A stretch of DNA of 64,000 nucleotides, from assembly GCF_027943255.1 (NCBI RefSeq), contig NC_072896.1:62762501-62826500 (forward strand), read 5' to 3'. Position numbers and translations under genes: made by a program. The DNA comes from Anastrepha obliqua (taxonomy: Eukaryota > Arthropoda > Insecta > Diptera > Tephritidae). Positions 54,900 to 64,000 of this stretch are shown one piece after another; the first letter of the stretch is position 1, and every line of letters starts with the position of its first letter. The notes under the pieces are model-generated. The model saw nothing but the letters and a program-made list of their open reading frames with translations. It was not told where the DNA came from and ran no database searches.

Positions 54900-55500
54900 A
54901 AACACTCCCGTTTTTTATGGATCATGGTTTTATTCATGTGGCTCTATTTACTGGATTGCATCCTGTAGACCCAGTTTTCCAAGTTCTTGGTGACGGTTGC
55001 TGGCTCTATATCAAGAATAGGTTGCTCGATATTCACGTTAAGGGACTGCATCGTTAACGGATTGTTTGCATAACATCAGTGTTCAGGCCATTCTGTAAAA
55101 ACAAGGCTAACGGCGTCAAGTCGCTGCTCCGAGAAGGCTAATTGGCATCGGCGAGATGGCTGATTACTGAACTTGCACGCGAAAGATGGATTGTGGCATG
55201 AGCTGTGCAGAAAGATGCGCCATGCCCTCTAATTTCGACCACATAAAATCGTTTGTCATGTCTCAGTAGCCCTCATTGTTGACAGAAATAGCTTTTCACC
55301 ATTTTGAAAGAAAAATGTGTCAATAATACCACCGCTCCGAAACCCACTCGATGGCTTTTCGATGATCAATTGTGAGCTTCCCGATCTCCAGGCTCGACAG
55401 TTTTCCTTATGATATTAAGATAGTGGGCGAGATGAAAATGAGCATCGTTAGAAACGATAATTTTGATTTTTTTTCATTAAGCGCTTTGTTTGGAATACAC
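54900..55500 (-). pseudogene. DD41D transposase relic in GABA-B-R3 intron
   Basis: The minus strand, in several frames, gives IIVSNDAHFHLAHYLNIIRK (first catalytic region, SND in place of SDE), a GVVL..FF-like strand, SFCTAHATIHLSRASSVISH (second block with the aspartate lost) and SRSSDLTPLALFL (third block, DY replaced by AL). Same order as 33033-33750 but much more diverged; no terminal repeats found. Confidence 0.6.
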
Positions 55501-55504
55501 AATA

Positions 55505-56875
55505 TTGGCTTTGGAAATAATTTTCCCATACTTTCAAGTGTTCAAGAGTAAAGCGATCCATTTCATTTCGCGGAGATATACTACCGACTATTTGTCAACA
55601 TTTCTAGCAGGGAAGAGCTGTCGCTGCAAAAATAACATATGATTAAAAAATAATAATTAATATATGAATTATGCAGTATATTGAGCTGATTTACACTGTG
55701 CGGCAGCATTTTTGGCGGAGGGTGAAACATTTTTTTGTGGAATAGTATATAGCATTGCAAAACCCCAAAAGGGCTCAGCTCAATATTATTGTTATTATGC
55801 GGGGATTCAGCATTGGGACTTGAAATATTGTGCCGCTTTATGAATTCGGAATGTTTACGTGAGTCCAACACCCTGAATAAATTTTAGTACAATGACGACA
55901 GTGTTCCCATCATCACTCAGCTGTTTCTGTACTTGTTCAACTCAGCCTATTAGCGTTTAGTTAATGCTTATAACTAACAGGCAGAGGCGTGAATTTTAGT
56001 CGCCTCTTACGACAGATATCCGTTGACGAAGGAAAATTCTAACCCCTTAAACCGCTGATGGTCGCTTTGTGATAGGACTCTTGGAAATTGAGGCATCTTT
56101 GGAGCACAGTTGCCTTGCGCTTTTTATTCTTCCATTCGTGAGTCTGTTACTGTGCGGAGCTTAGTTTCTGTAGGCGTCGATCCAAATTTATCACGTGTTT
56201 TGGTATCTTTGCTCACAGTCGTCACTGCTGCTCTCCAGGTGGGAACTAGTATCTGGCGATGATTTGTTAGTTGAGATGCGGTTTTCAAACCCGCTTTATT
56301 ATTTTTTCTATATTGTTTGGTCCATTATTGAATCCCACTAATGCGGGGGAAAGAAGATCGGTGTGCGATAGTTCGAAGTAGTGCAGTAAGCCCATAGTTA
56401 CTCCCGGAGGGGGGCAGATATCAGTGAGGTGCAACGCTAAAATATAGTCTGTTACTCTCGACTGCAAACCAGTCTGATTGAGACGTGGTATTCTAAGCAA
56501 ATCCAGTTATTCATGGATGTATGCATAGGTTGGTGTTTTTGACCACCGCCAAAAAACCCAAAAAAATTCTGATTTACAATTTTTTGTATTGCCATCGTTC
56601 TGCAAAACGGATTTCCCCCGCCCGAAAAGTTCGTCCCAAAAACTCTCGTTAGTAAATGTTTTAATTTCAATATATACAAGAAATATTTTAGCCAATATTT
56701 TTTTTTATTAATTAAATTAAAAATTTACTGAAGCTTTTACTTAAATGAGCTATAAGCAGCTTAATCTGCCATCATTACGAGCATTTTAAAATCAATTAGC
56801 AATGGCTCAGGTAATAGCGACCTGGCGACAAAATCGAGAGCAACGTTAGCACACACAAGAAAATACCGTACATTG
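55505..56875. other. Unannotated intronic DNA
   Basis: Nothing recognised. Open frames at 55581-55871 and 56285-56695 (minus) have no family motif. Confidence 0.5.
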
Positions 56876-56879
56876 GGCT

Positions 56880-57050
56880 TAATGGCACCGACATTTTATT
56901 GCACATTTAGGAAAAGAGTAATTGGCGCACCATGCGCCATACGGCCAGATTTATTGGAAAAAGTAGTAAAAATCGAATTGACTATGCAACTCGTAACCGC
57001 GGCGGGCATATGCCGAATATCATATTCAAAGAATAAATGCCATGAAATTA
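56880..57050 (+). pseudogene. DD41D transposase 3' end relic
   Basis: GCCATACGGCCAGATTTATT matches the same phrase at 43889, with HAIRPDLLEKVVK, a RNRGGHMPNIIFKE-like C-terminus and a stop. Only the last ~55 codons remain. It shares its closest similarity with the 43686-44020 relic. Confidence 0.6.
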
Positions 57051-57418
57051 TCTTATAATACAAAAATCTTTCCTAAAATATTTATTTTCTGGAGCTCTTA
57101 AAAAACTTGGTTTAAATGTAAATAGCGCACACAAGAAATTGTCGTTGTATTCCCTGCATATATACCCATATATATATATGTTGTTGCTTCATTGTCACAA
57201 TTCTATTGTCAATATGTCATTGCCACTATCAATAGGTAAATTTTATAGGTACTTGCTGAAGCGGGATGAGCAATTAAGCTGATTATCCTGTATATCTTGT
57301 CGCTGTACTCACGTGCACACAACCACTCATGCCTAGCTAATACCTTAATTGAATACTGTTTAAAATTTATGTACATAAATGTGTGTGGAAGTGTATAAAT
57401 ATAAACTCGGTATTTCAC

Positions 57419-57694
57419 CTGTGGCTGATAGACGACGCTTCGATCAATGCTGCTGATTTCCAATGTTAAATTGTGCAAATGACGTTCCATAGGATCGACG
57501 AATACCCAGAGGGTGACGAGGAGGGCATCCACCACCAATAGCGTGCAAACCAGCATTATTAGTTGCGCATCCTGTAGCATTTTATCCTTGAAGACACTGC
57601 CGGTGCGTGTGAAAATGCGATGAACCCGATATGTTTTGGCGAACATCGAACCGAAAGCCAGCGAGAAGCCTGCACAAAGCAAATAGACACGTGC
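57419..57694 (-). CDS. GABA-B-R3: GABA-B receptor subunit 3, TM3-TM4 exon
   Basis: 92 codons after a TTTGCAG acceptor, phase 0 at both ends. ARVYLLCAGFSLAFGSMFAK is TM3, TYRVHRIFTRTGSVFKDK the second intracellular loop, and LIMLVCTLLVVDALLVTLWV TM4. The extracellular segment DPMERHLHNLTLEIS then DRSVVYQPQ is typical of GABA-B receptors. The GSMFAKTYRVHRIF motif marks the class C GABA-B family. No exon for TM1-TM2 or the Venus-flytrap domain is found up to 64000, so the gene extends out of the window on this strand. Confidence 0.95.
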
Positions 57695-57798
57695 CTGCAA
57701 AGGTGAAGAAAAATGTAAGCAAATGCCGCATTGTGAGTTAAAAAGCAACCACAAGAGAAATATTTATGTCTACACATATGCATATATACAAGTTTATT

Positions 57799-58204
57799 AA
57801 GGTGCACCATACTCCATAATAAAATCGGTACTGTGTTCTTTATCGGAATTATAATATTTTTACACTGCCGCCAAACTTTTTTCGAAAAAGATGACGCTAC
57901 ACATTACATGGGCTGATTTGAAAGTACTTCCAAACTTCTCACTACTTTTATTCCAGTGTTAACATTTTTTAACAGTTTTAGGCAAACTTTTTGGGCATAA
58001 ACTCTTCAAACATTTGAGGGTCGTTTTTGGGGAAAATATTTTTGACTTTTGAACTAATTTTATTTATACCTCGATTTTTCGAGGTACTTTCAAATCGGTC
58101 CAGCTCAGCTAAATCTTTATATTTTTCCGAAACACATTTAATAATAATAAATTTTATAAATCCGTCGGAAAAGCGCTAACTTCTTTTGTGAGGCACCCTA
58201 ATAT
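57799..58204. repeat. Candidate non-autonomous inverted-repeat element
   Basis: TTAAGGTGCACCATACTCCA at the left and, reading inward from the right, TTAGGGTGCCTCACAAAAGA share a TTARGGTGC start about 400 bp apart. The interior is AT-rich with no coding. The pairing is short, so the call is tentative. Confidence 0.3.
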
Positions 58205-58527
58205 GCATATGCAAATGTATATCTCTGAATTTGTTAACGCTGAGTTTGAGATTATGCAAATTAGAATTCGGCATTGTCTGTAGCAATTTGGTCTGGCTTT
58301 ATGTGGGTTTGGTTGGTTTTGCCTAACAATTTTTAAAATTTAAGGAATTTATTTATGTAAATTAAGGCGATTTTGCCTCTTTGGTTGTGATTAGAAGTGG
58401 AAATTTATTAAATGAAAGAGATGCGACAATTGTGCTAAGAATTGCCTAGAATTAAATTCCACTAATAACAGTTTAGCTATATTTACTCCAATATGCTGTT
58501 CGTGCCTCCAGAGAAGTAGAGTCTTAA

Positions 58528-59263
58528 GGGGTAACACCACTGTAGAAATTTCAAAAAATTGATTTTTTTTTATAAGCTTAAAAAATTCTTTGAACCTTTT
58601 AAAATACAGAACAAAAAGTTTTATACGTTACCGAAGTCTATTTCATAAATATTTTAAGCTTTTAACCAAGCGTTAGTGACTGCTACCTAACGACTTCTTC
58701 AAATTTCCAAACTTTAAACGCGTTTTTCTCAAAACACGTTTTCTGAAATTGGCACGCAGCATAACTCAAACAATTTTAAATATTTTTAATCAGGTTTTTC
58801 ACTACGTCTGTATAATAACCTTCTTAAGAGAAGAGCGTAGGGGATTTTCGATAGATTAATTTAAACGATTGTTATAATTATTTAAGTGCCGTTTTTTTAG
58901 TCCAAAATAGAGTTTTTTCCTTCAAATGCTTGCTAATTCCACAAAAATAAATATTTTTTAAATCCCCTACGTGTTTCTCTAGCTATTCTTATCTAGATTA
59001 AGAAAAAAAATGTTTCTTTGTTCCAGATTAAAATTTGCACCCTCTGTGCTGCGTGCCGCGGAGCTCCTTCAAGAGAAACCACATTACAAAAATGTCTCCA
59101 ATGCCGCCATTTTGTAAAATTTTTCGATCAAACTTTGTAGTTTTGTGTTTTAGTATATAAGTAATAACTTCCCAAATCAGAGTGATTGTTTTCCCTTTCC
59201 TTCTATACAAAAAAATTCTTTAAAAATCGTGTTTATTTTACGCGTGTACAGTGGTGTTACCCC
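58528..59263. mobile_element. TTAA-flanked inverted-repeat element (MITE-like)
   Basis: 736 bp with perfect 17-bp terminal inverted repeats GGGGTAACACCACTGTA (58528-58544 and, inverted, 59247-59263), each immediately next to TTAA (58524-58527 and 59264-59267). TTAA duplication is the signature of piggyBac-type transposition. The interior has no transposase: only AT-rich sequence and a short unrecognised frame. It is a non-autonomous derivative, probably piggyBac-mobilised (inference), inserted next to the decayed Jockey element. Confidence 0.82.
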
Positions 59264-59299
59264 TTAAGTCGCGTAAGAACGGCAGATGCGTGTCCCAAA

Positions 59300-61134
59300 C
59301 AAATTTTCCATAGCAAATACGTACCCAGATGATTGTCATTGACTCCCAAGCAGCGATGTACAATATTTTGCTGTATTTGAGTACAGTGCTTGATTGCCGA
59401 ATATGCTTATTGGGGGTCATGTAATTTTTTTGCTTGTAAAGTTAATATGTGTAGATTTTGAGTTATTCAACGCAATTTTCCATTTAGTCGTCCAAGCCGC
59501 TATTTCATCGACAGCGTTTTGGAGTTTCTGTGTTGATTTTATTTCTGTGTTGTCAACAGTAAGGATTGCAGTGTCATCTCAAATGTGGGTATGAATGAAT
59601 CTCTAGGTGATGGCATGTCGTATGTGTAGAGTAAGTATAGAACAGGCCCAAGTATGCTGTCTTGTGGGACCCCTGCTTTGATTGGCTTTAGTTCAGAAAA
59701 TTCATTTTCATATTTTACTTGAAAAAATCTGTCTTGTAGGTATGACCCTATAATGTCACAGAAGTCAGGTGGAAGAATGCTTCTTAATTTTTTAACTAGA
59801 CTTGCGTGCCAAAGTTTGTCAAAAGCCTACGTCAAGAAATATAGCAGAACAAAATTGTTGGTTTTCAAAGGACTTTTCAATTTTACTAGTTATTCGATGA
59901 ATTTGCTCAGTGGTGGAATGTTGAGCGCGAAAGCCAAATTGGTGTTGCGGGATAAGATTCGATCTTTTAATGGAGAGCTGTAAGCGTTCCAGTAGTACTT
60001 TCTCAAAAAATTTTGAAATCGTCGGTAGTAACGATATTGGCCTGTGCGACGTCGATTCGTGCGGTGGTTTGCCTGGTTTAGGTATCATTATGACTACCGC
60101 AACTTTCCAGCAGGTGGGTACATATTTTAGTGCAAGGCAAGCATTAATTATGTCTGTTAATCTACTTATAGCTTTGTTAGTCAGCTTTTTGAGAACCTCT
60201 GCAGTGATATTATCAAAGCCTGGTGATTTTTTATTTTCAAGTTCACGTTGTATAATGTGTTTTATATCTTGCGCTGTGACTTGAGGCAATATTTCGTTGC
60301 TAGGCACATTGGAATCTTGATTCGTTATTACGTCATCATGATCATGTGCATCATCTGTAGAGAAAGTGTAGTGAAAATTGCCATTAGAGTTTCTGCAAAA
60401 GCATTAGCTTTCTCGGAATCACTTCTAGCCTACTTGTCATCTGATTTTGTAATCGGCGGGATATGTTTGATTGGCCTTTTCAATCGTTTTGTGCATTTCC
60501 ACAAAGAATATCCGGAACTCCGCACCGTGCTTAGGCTGGTATCATACGAATTGATAGAATCATCTTTAAACGCTCTTAAAGACCGTTTTAAAGTTTGGCT
60601 TGCATTATTGAAGTTGTGTTTGTCAGCGGGTGATCGGGTAAGGTGCCATTTTCTCCTTAATCTACGTTTTTGGACTATTAGATCTCTCGTCTCGCGTGGG
60701 TAATTCACGCCGAATAATTTTCTTCTACTCTGAGGTGTGCTCTCCCATGCAGATTTCTTTATAGTCTTAGTAAACTTAAGCGATTCGATTTTTACGTCGT
60801 CGGTGGTGTATATATTTACCTCAGACTCAATATGCTCATCTAATTTCTGGCGAAACTGCTCCCAATCAGTGCTGCCGTTGGTTAGAAAGGGAGTTTCTTC
60901 TTTGTACATAATATCGTCACTGAAGGTTAAATAAACTGGAGAGTGCCGAGCTTAGATCTAACCCTTCCTCTATATGTAAAAAGTTGGTTGATATTTTGTT
61001 AATTAGAAAGAAATCCAATAAATCTGGTGTCTTATCACAATCAGTCGGCCAGTATGTTGGTTTTGCTGTAGATATTGCGTCCCATTTTTTTTTTCTCTTA
61101 GTGCGTTAGATAGCGCTCGGCCTTTTGTAGTTAT
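59300..61134 (-). pseudogene. LINE F ORF2: endonuclease end, linker and reverse transcriptase
   Basis: From 61134: LITTKGRALSNALR, a TPDLLDFFLINKI-type endonuclease strand, DLSSAHSPVYLTFSDDI; then the linker (60909-60430) with SAWESTPQSRRKLFGVNYPR. RT blocks: KSPGFDNITAEVLKKLTNKA, KPGKPPHESTSHRPISLLPT, QHQFGFRAQHSTTEQIHRIT, FCSAIFLDV followed by a small deletion, ILPPDFCDIIGSYLQDRFFQ, IKAGVPQDSILGPVLYLLYT and a catalytic box in which one base is missing from the FADD codons (near 59570). Several frame breaks; clearly inactive. Confidence 0.8.
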
Positions 61135-61143
61135 CAATCTGGA

Positions 61144-62179
61144 GCCCACTAGGGGGCAGGGCCTGGTGAACTTGTTCACGGATGGATCGAATTTAGAAGG
61201 AAAGGTTGGCGGAGGAGTCTTTTGCGAGGAGCTCCCCATCAGACTCAAATTCAGGCTACCGGACTACTGCAGTGTGTTCCAGGCAGAGGTAGCCGCAATC
61301 AAGGAGGCAGCTGAATGGCTGCTCAAATGCGTATTAACGGTCAAGAAAGTAAATATTTACTCCAACAGCCAAGTGGCAATAAGGGCCCTCGGATCTCTGA
61401 CGGTGCATTCGGAATTGGTCAGGGAATGCTTGACCTCGCTTTCGACTGCGTCCGAATTCTTTAACATCAGCCTCATCTGGGTTCCTGGTCACAGCGACGC
61501 CCCTGGAAACTGTGAGGTGGGTGAGCTGGCCAGACAAGGGACATGTGAGATGATTTCCCCGCGAAGGGAGAGAATTGGGATCCCTTTGACTACCTGCGGT
61601 CTGCTCCTGGAAAGATGGGCATCGCACCAACTCAGCGAGCGTTGGGCAAAAACACAAACGTGTAAGGTCGCGAAATCCTTCTGGCCACATGTGGACCGGA
61701 GGCGCTCGGGCGAGCTTCTGAGGCTGACAAAATATCAGCTCTCTAATCTCGTGGGTTCTCTCACAGGACACAATGCGCGAGGAATGCATGCTGTGAGACT
61801 TGGAATCACCTCGAGTCCTTTTTGCGCTGGATGTATGGAGGATGAGGTGGAATCATCTCAGCCCCTTCTCCTTAGCTGCCCTGCTCTGGCGGGGCTAAGA
61901 TCTGTGTATCTTGGCTCCTACTTCTTTGCCACGCCTGCTGATATAGCCGGCGCTGACATTAAAAATCTGATGAATTTCATCAGCAGCATAAAGCGGTCGA
62001 TGCAAACAAAGTAATCGTTCGTAATCCGCACGCTCCTAACCATCCCAGCACCACCTTTCCCCGCCCTCTCCCTGCATCCCATCGGTCGCCTCACCCCTTC
62101 ATAATGGCATCACAAAGGACGAATCTTTCTTCGTCCAAGTGTGCCCATTCCCTGGGCAACCATACCAACCTAACCTTAC
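61144..62179 (+). mobile_element. LINE D: 5'-truncated RNase H LINE inserted in LINE F
   Basis: 1036-bp plus-strand insertion flanked by CAATCTGGA (61135-61143 and 62180-62188). It carries the RNase H to C-terminal part of ORF2 plus the 3' UTR, ending CAACCTAACCTTAC. It is the same family as LINE A (17329-17973 plus 23451-23783), with long near-identical stretches. 5' truncation is typical of LINE insertion. Confidence 0.87.
61166..62014 (+). pseudogene. LINE D ORF2 C-terminal fragment (RNase H and zinc finger), open frame
   Basis: 282 codons without a stop: NLFTDGSNLEGKVGGGVFCE (first Asp), CSVFQAEVAAIKEAAEWLLK (Glu), VNIYSNSQVAIRALGSL (third acidic site is Asn instead of Asp), LIWVPGHSDAPGNCEVGELA (fourth site Gly instead of Asp), then TTCGLLLERWASHQLSERWA, NLVGSLTGHNARGMHAVRLG and the finger CAGCMEDEVESSQPLLLSCP (His of the finger replaced by Pro). 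It is not an independent gene; it is the tail of a truncated ORF2. The ATG is internal. Confidence 0.85.
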
Positions 62180-62180
62180 C

Positions 62181-62618
62181 AATCTGGATCCCCAGTCGGT
62201 ATGCTTTGCATTAAAGTCTCCACCAATAATACATTTATGTCGATAGCGTTCAAGAAGCTGCTTGTAGTCTTCTGCAGTAACTGTGTGCCTTGGTGGACTG
62301 TATAGTGCACCATCTATAAGAAATTGCTGTTTCGTTTTTACGCTTATATTTGTTATTTGAAATTTATCAGTACAAATGTGCTCTTCCTCATGGTGTTGGA
62401 TATTTTTTCTTATAGTAACTGCGCTTCCGCCCCCTTGCGTTGTTGCTGGGATGAATTGTGCGGTATAGAGTAAAGTTCATGTAGGATTCATTAGTAAAAT
62501 GTGTTTCGGATATTAGACAAATGTCAATTTTTTCGGTTTCTAGAATTGCTTCAAGCTCATTTTTATGTTTTATCAACCCGTTTGCATTCCATGTCATGAT
62601 ACGTAATACTTTTATCAT
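62181..62618 (-). pseudogene. LINE F ORF2 start: apurinic-type endonuclease
   Basis: ATG at 62618, two bases after the ORF1 stop: LRIMTWNANGLIKHKNELEA (Asn of WNANG), ETEKIDICLISETHFTNESY (Glu), then after frame changes a GG/GGGSAVTI-like strand, a QHHEEEHICTDKFQITNISV-type strand, PPRHTVTAEDYKQLLERYRH and CIIGGDFNAKHTDWGSR (Asp, His) up to the LINE D insertion. Frame shifts make it non-coding as a whole. Confidence 0.78.
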
Positions 62619-62620
62619 TG

Positions 62621-63085
62621 TTAATACAGACTTTTTTCAATATCGACAAGTCGGCGCTCTAGTTGCTTGTTAAAAGCTTCTTGTTTTCGCATGAATGTTT
62701 GTAATAAGTATAACATATTGGGTTTATTTCCACGTGAAACATTCTCGTTTGTATCTTTAGCGACTTCAGCAAATGTTCTTCCTCCACGCAGATTACGTGC
62801 TGCGGGTGGATGCTGGGGGGGTATTGTAGGACGACTATTTTGGCTTTGGTTAAGTTCCTTCTTACGTTGATCACACATTTTCTGCAACTCTCTGGCGACA
62901 GCACAACCACGGTAATTGGCATGGTGTTCTTTACCACAGTTGCAGCATTTCGGTTTTTGTGGAATATTGCGCTCACAATTTTCGGTTTCGTGTTTGCCTG
63001 CACATCTGACGCATCTCGGATCCTTGCCGCAATAATTTTTTTATGTGCCCATATGATTGGCACTTTTTGCACTGCGGTAAAATAT
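62621..63085 (-). pseudogene. LINE F ORF1: gag-like protein with zinc knuckles
   Basis: Read on the minus strand with one frame shift near 63040: CKKCQSYGHIKK..YC, then CVRCAGKHETENC and CCNCGKEHHANYRGC form three CCHC knuckles, as in Jockey-clade ORF1 proteins. The last 88 codons (62887-62621) include QKMCDQRKKELNQSQNSRPT, GGRTFAEVAKD and a helical end LQTFMRKQEAFNKQLERRLV. The N-terminal half of ORF1 is missing, so the element is 5'-truncated. Confidence 0.78.
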
Positions 63086-63149
63086 TTGATGAAGTCGAGG
63101 ACGTTTATAAATAAATGAGTGCAAGGGTATACCGAAGTTAAAAACGTTA

Positions 63150-63420
63150 ACCGCTTCCCCGGACGAGGTAAAAAAACAAGATCAAAGATCTCCAGAGCAA
63201 GATCAGAAGATCATTGATTTGTTTGTAACAAAGTCGAAATCGTCGTTGCGTGAAGCTGAAAAAGTGGTTTAATATATCCACAGATACGATTCGAGGCCAT
63301 TTATGTGCAGGAGGCATTCCAAAAACAGCTGCTCTCATTATCACACATTGAAAAAGAACTTGCATGGGCTAAGGCAAATGCAGAACGGAATTGGGCAAAC
63401 GTAATTGTTGCATCACTCTA
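63150..63420 (+). pseudogene. Tc1-like transposase relic
   Basis: The plus strand reads QRSPEQDQKIIDLFVTKSKS and LREAEKVV (first HTH), then ISTDTIRGHLCAGGIPKTAA (second HTH) and IEKELAWAKANAERNWANVI before losing the VxxSDE catalytic strand. The order is the Tc1-family DNA-binding region up to just before the first catalytic aspartate. Two frame changes; no terminal repeats seen. Confidence 0.68.
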
Positions 63421-63424
63421 ATGA

Positions 63425-64000
63425 CATTCGCAACAAATATTAAAATACTCAAATATTCACTCATAATGTTAACTGAGGCAGTATATGACATTTGTGAGTT
63501 ATACATTTTAAGGTTTATCAGCACTTATTATTTGTGAAAATAAGTAAGTTTTGTTTTTCTGTAAACATAAGTAGGCTTTGATTGAAATATTTTTTGTATA
63601 TAAAGGGGAAATTTTTTGAAAATATATTATAAATCGTAATTTGAAAAGCTGTAAGAATCAACAAATATTTCGTGTCGACGTTTCGTCTCAAGCATCAGAA
63701 TTTCAGTTTTGTCATCATATCGTCTCAAGTTACAGCATTTGGGCGTCATTTCGTCTCAAACAATAGGATTTTGGTTTCCTTACTTACAGCAGGATTGTGG
63801 TTTCCTTCCTACAGGGTTTTGATTTCTCTGGTCAATATTTGTGCACCCCTTTTACCTAACAACAGTAATATTGGCGGTTGTTGTGACGAATAGTTGCCTG
63901 GTGTACAATTTGATTGATTTGGAAGGGCAAGAATTTTCCGGAAAAACAAGAATTTTAATTTTTGTATTTTGCAAGAAGAAAACGATCCCAAGCATCGCAG
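63425..64000. other. Unannotated DNA with short irregular repeats
   Basis: TCGTCTCAA recurs at about 63684, 63720 and 63753 (spacing 33-36 bp) with GGTTTCCTTAC/GGTTTCCTTCC following. No gene recognised. It lies in the large upstream intron of GABA-B-R3. Confidence 0.45.

Larger units (their letters stand above)
52170..57418 (-). other. GABA-B-R3 intron (5.25 kb) with transposon relics
   Basis: Donor GTGAAA after YQPQ at 57418, acceptor CTGCACAG at 52170. It holds the inverted-repeat element at 52341-52939, DD41D relics at 54900-55500 and 56880-57050, and otherwise unrecognised AT-rich sequence (52940-54900 and 55500-56870). The phase-0 junction lets the flanking exons join as VVYQPQ-VEVCRSQ. 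Confidence 0.85.
59280..63090 (-). mobile_element. LINE F: decayed Jockey-clade retrotransposon split by LINE D
   Basis: Minus-strand element with ORF1 remnant (63085-62621), endonuclease start (62618-62181), endonuclease end and linker (61134-60430), and reverse transcriptase (60307 to about 59300). The endonuclease reading GDFNAKHTDWGSR resumes with LITTKGRALSNALR on the other side of the plus-strand LINE D, with a short duplicated CAATCTGGA at 61135-61143 and 62180-62188. Lack of RNase H and the Jockey-style motifs place it in the Jockey clade. The 3' end near 59280 is not defined. Confidence 0.82.

Noticed and set aside
61334..61789. 151-codon minus-strand frame
   Set aside because: Antisense shadow of the LINE D RNase H frame.
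57695..64000. Upstream GABA-B-R3 exons (TM1-TM2, ligand-binding domain)
   Set aside because: No frame in this interval resembles the receptor; all recognisable coding is transposon derived, so these exons lie beyond the window.

Overview
This is eukaryotic, AT-rich, intron-containing DNA from a higher fly. The host gene matches the fly metabotropic GABA-B receptor subunit 3. The repeats (rosa-type DD41D mariners, several DD34D mariners, RNase H-bearing LINEs, Jockey-clade LINEs and a tRNA-derived SINE) fit an acalyptrate such as a tephritid fruit fly. The species assignment is inference. No prokaryotic genes, rRNA, stand-alone tRNA genes or CRISPR arrays were seen.

Host gene: the only convincing cellular gene lies on the minus strand between about 48.5 and 57.7 kb. 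Four exons (57694-57419, 52169-51851, 50292-50057, 49863-48766) splice in frame with GT-AG boundaries. They encode TM3-TM7 and the whole cytoplasmic tail of GABA-B-R3, about 643 residues. The exons for the ligand-binding domain, TM1 and TM2 are not in the window, so the intron upstream of 57694 is longer than 6.3 kb. The introns are loaded with transposon relics.

1-15 kb holds three well-preserved copies and one old inverted copy of a ~315-330 bp SINE (two with clear target-site duplications), a DD41D mariner, DD34D mariner relics, and C-terminal pieces of non-LTR reverse transcriptases.

15.6-23.8 kb is a nested array. An old plus-strand RNase H-type LINE (A) is broken by a 5'-truncated minus-strand LINE (B) and by a complete 5.48 kb minus-strand LINE (C). 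C has two intact ORFs, a 12-bp target-site duplication and a TAA-repeat tail; it is the best-preserved element and could be recently active.

23.9-48.5 kb contains a maT-like relic, a nearly intact mariner (26.2-27.5 kb), a Jockey RT fragment, an amber-disrupted mariner (31.3-32.7 kb), a pogo/Tigger relic, LINE 3' ends, and two complementary internal-deletion derivatives of one DD41D family (32.9 and 45.9 kb).

57.7-64 kb lies in the large GABA-B-R3 intron. It holds a TTAA-flanked inverted-repeat element, a decayed minus-strand Jockey-clade element interrupted inside its endonuclease domain by a plus-strand LINE fragment (D, relative of A), and a Tc1-like relic. Long stretches between elements show nothing recognisable and are listed as such.
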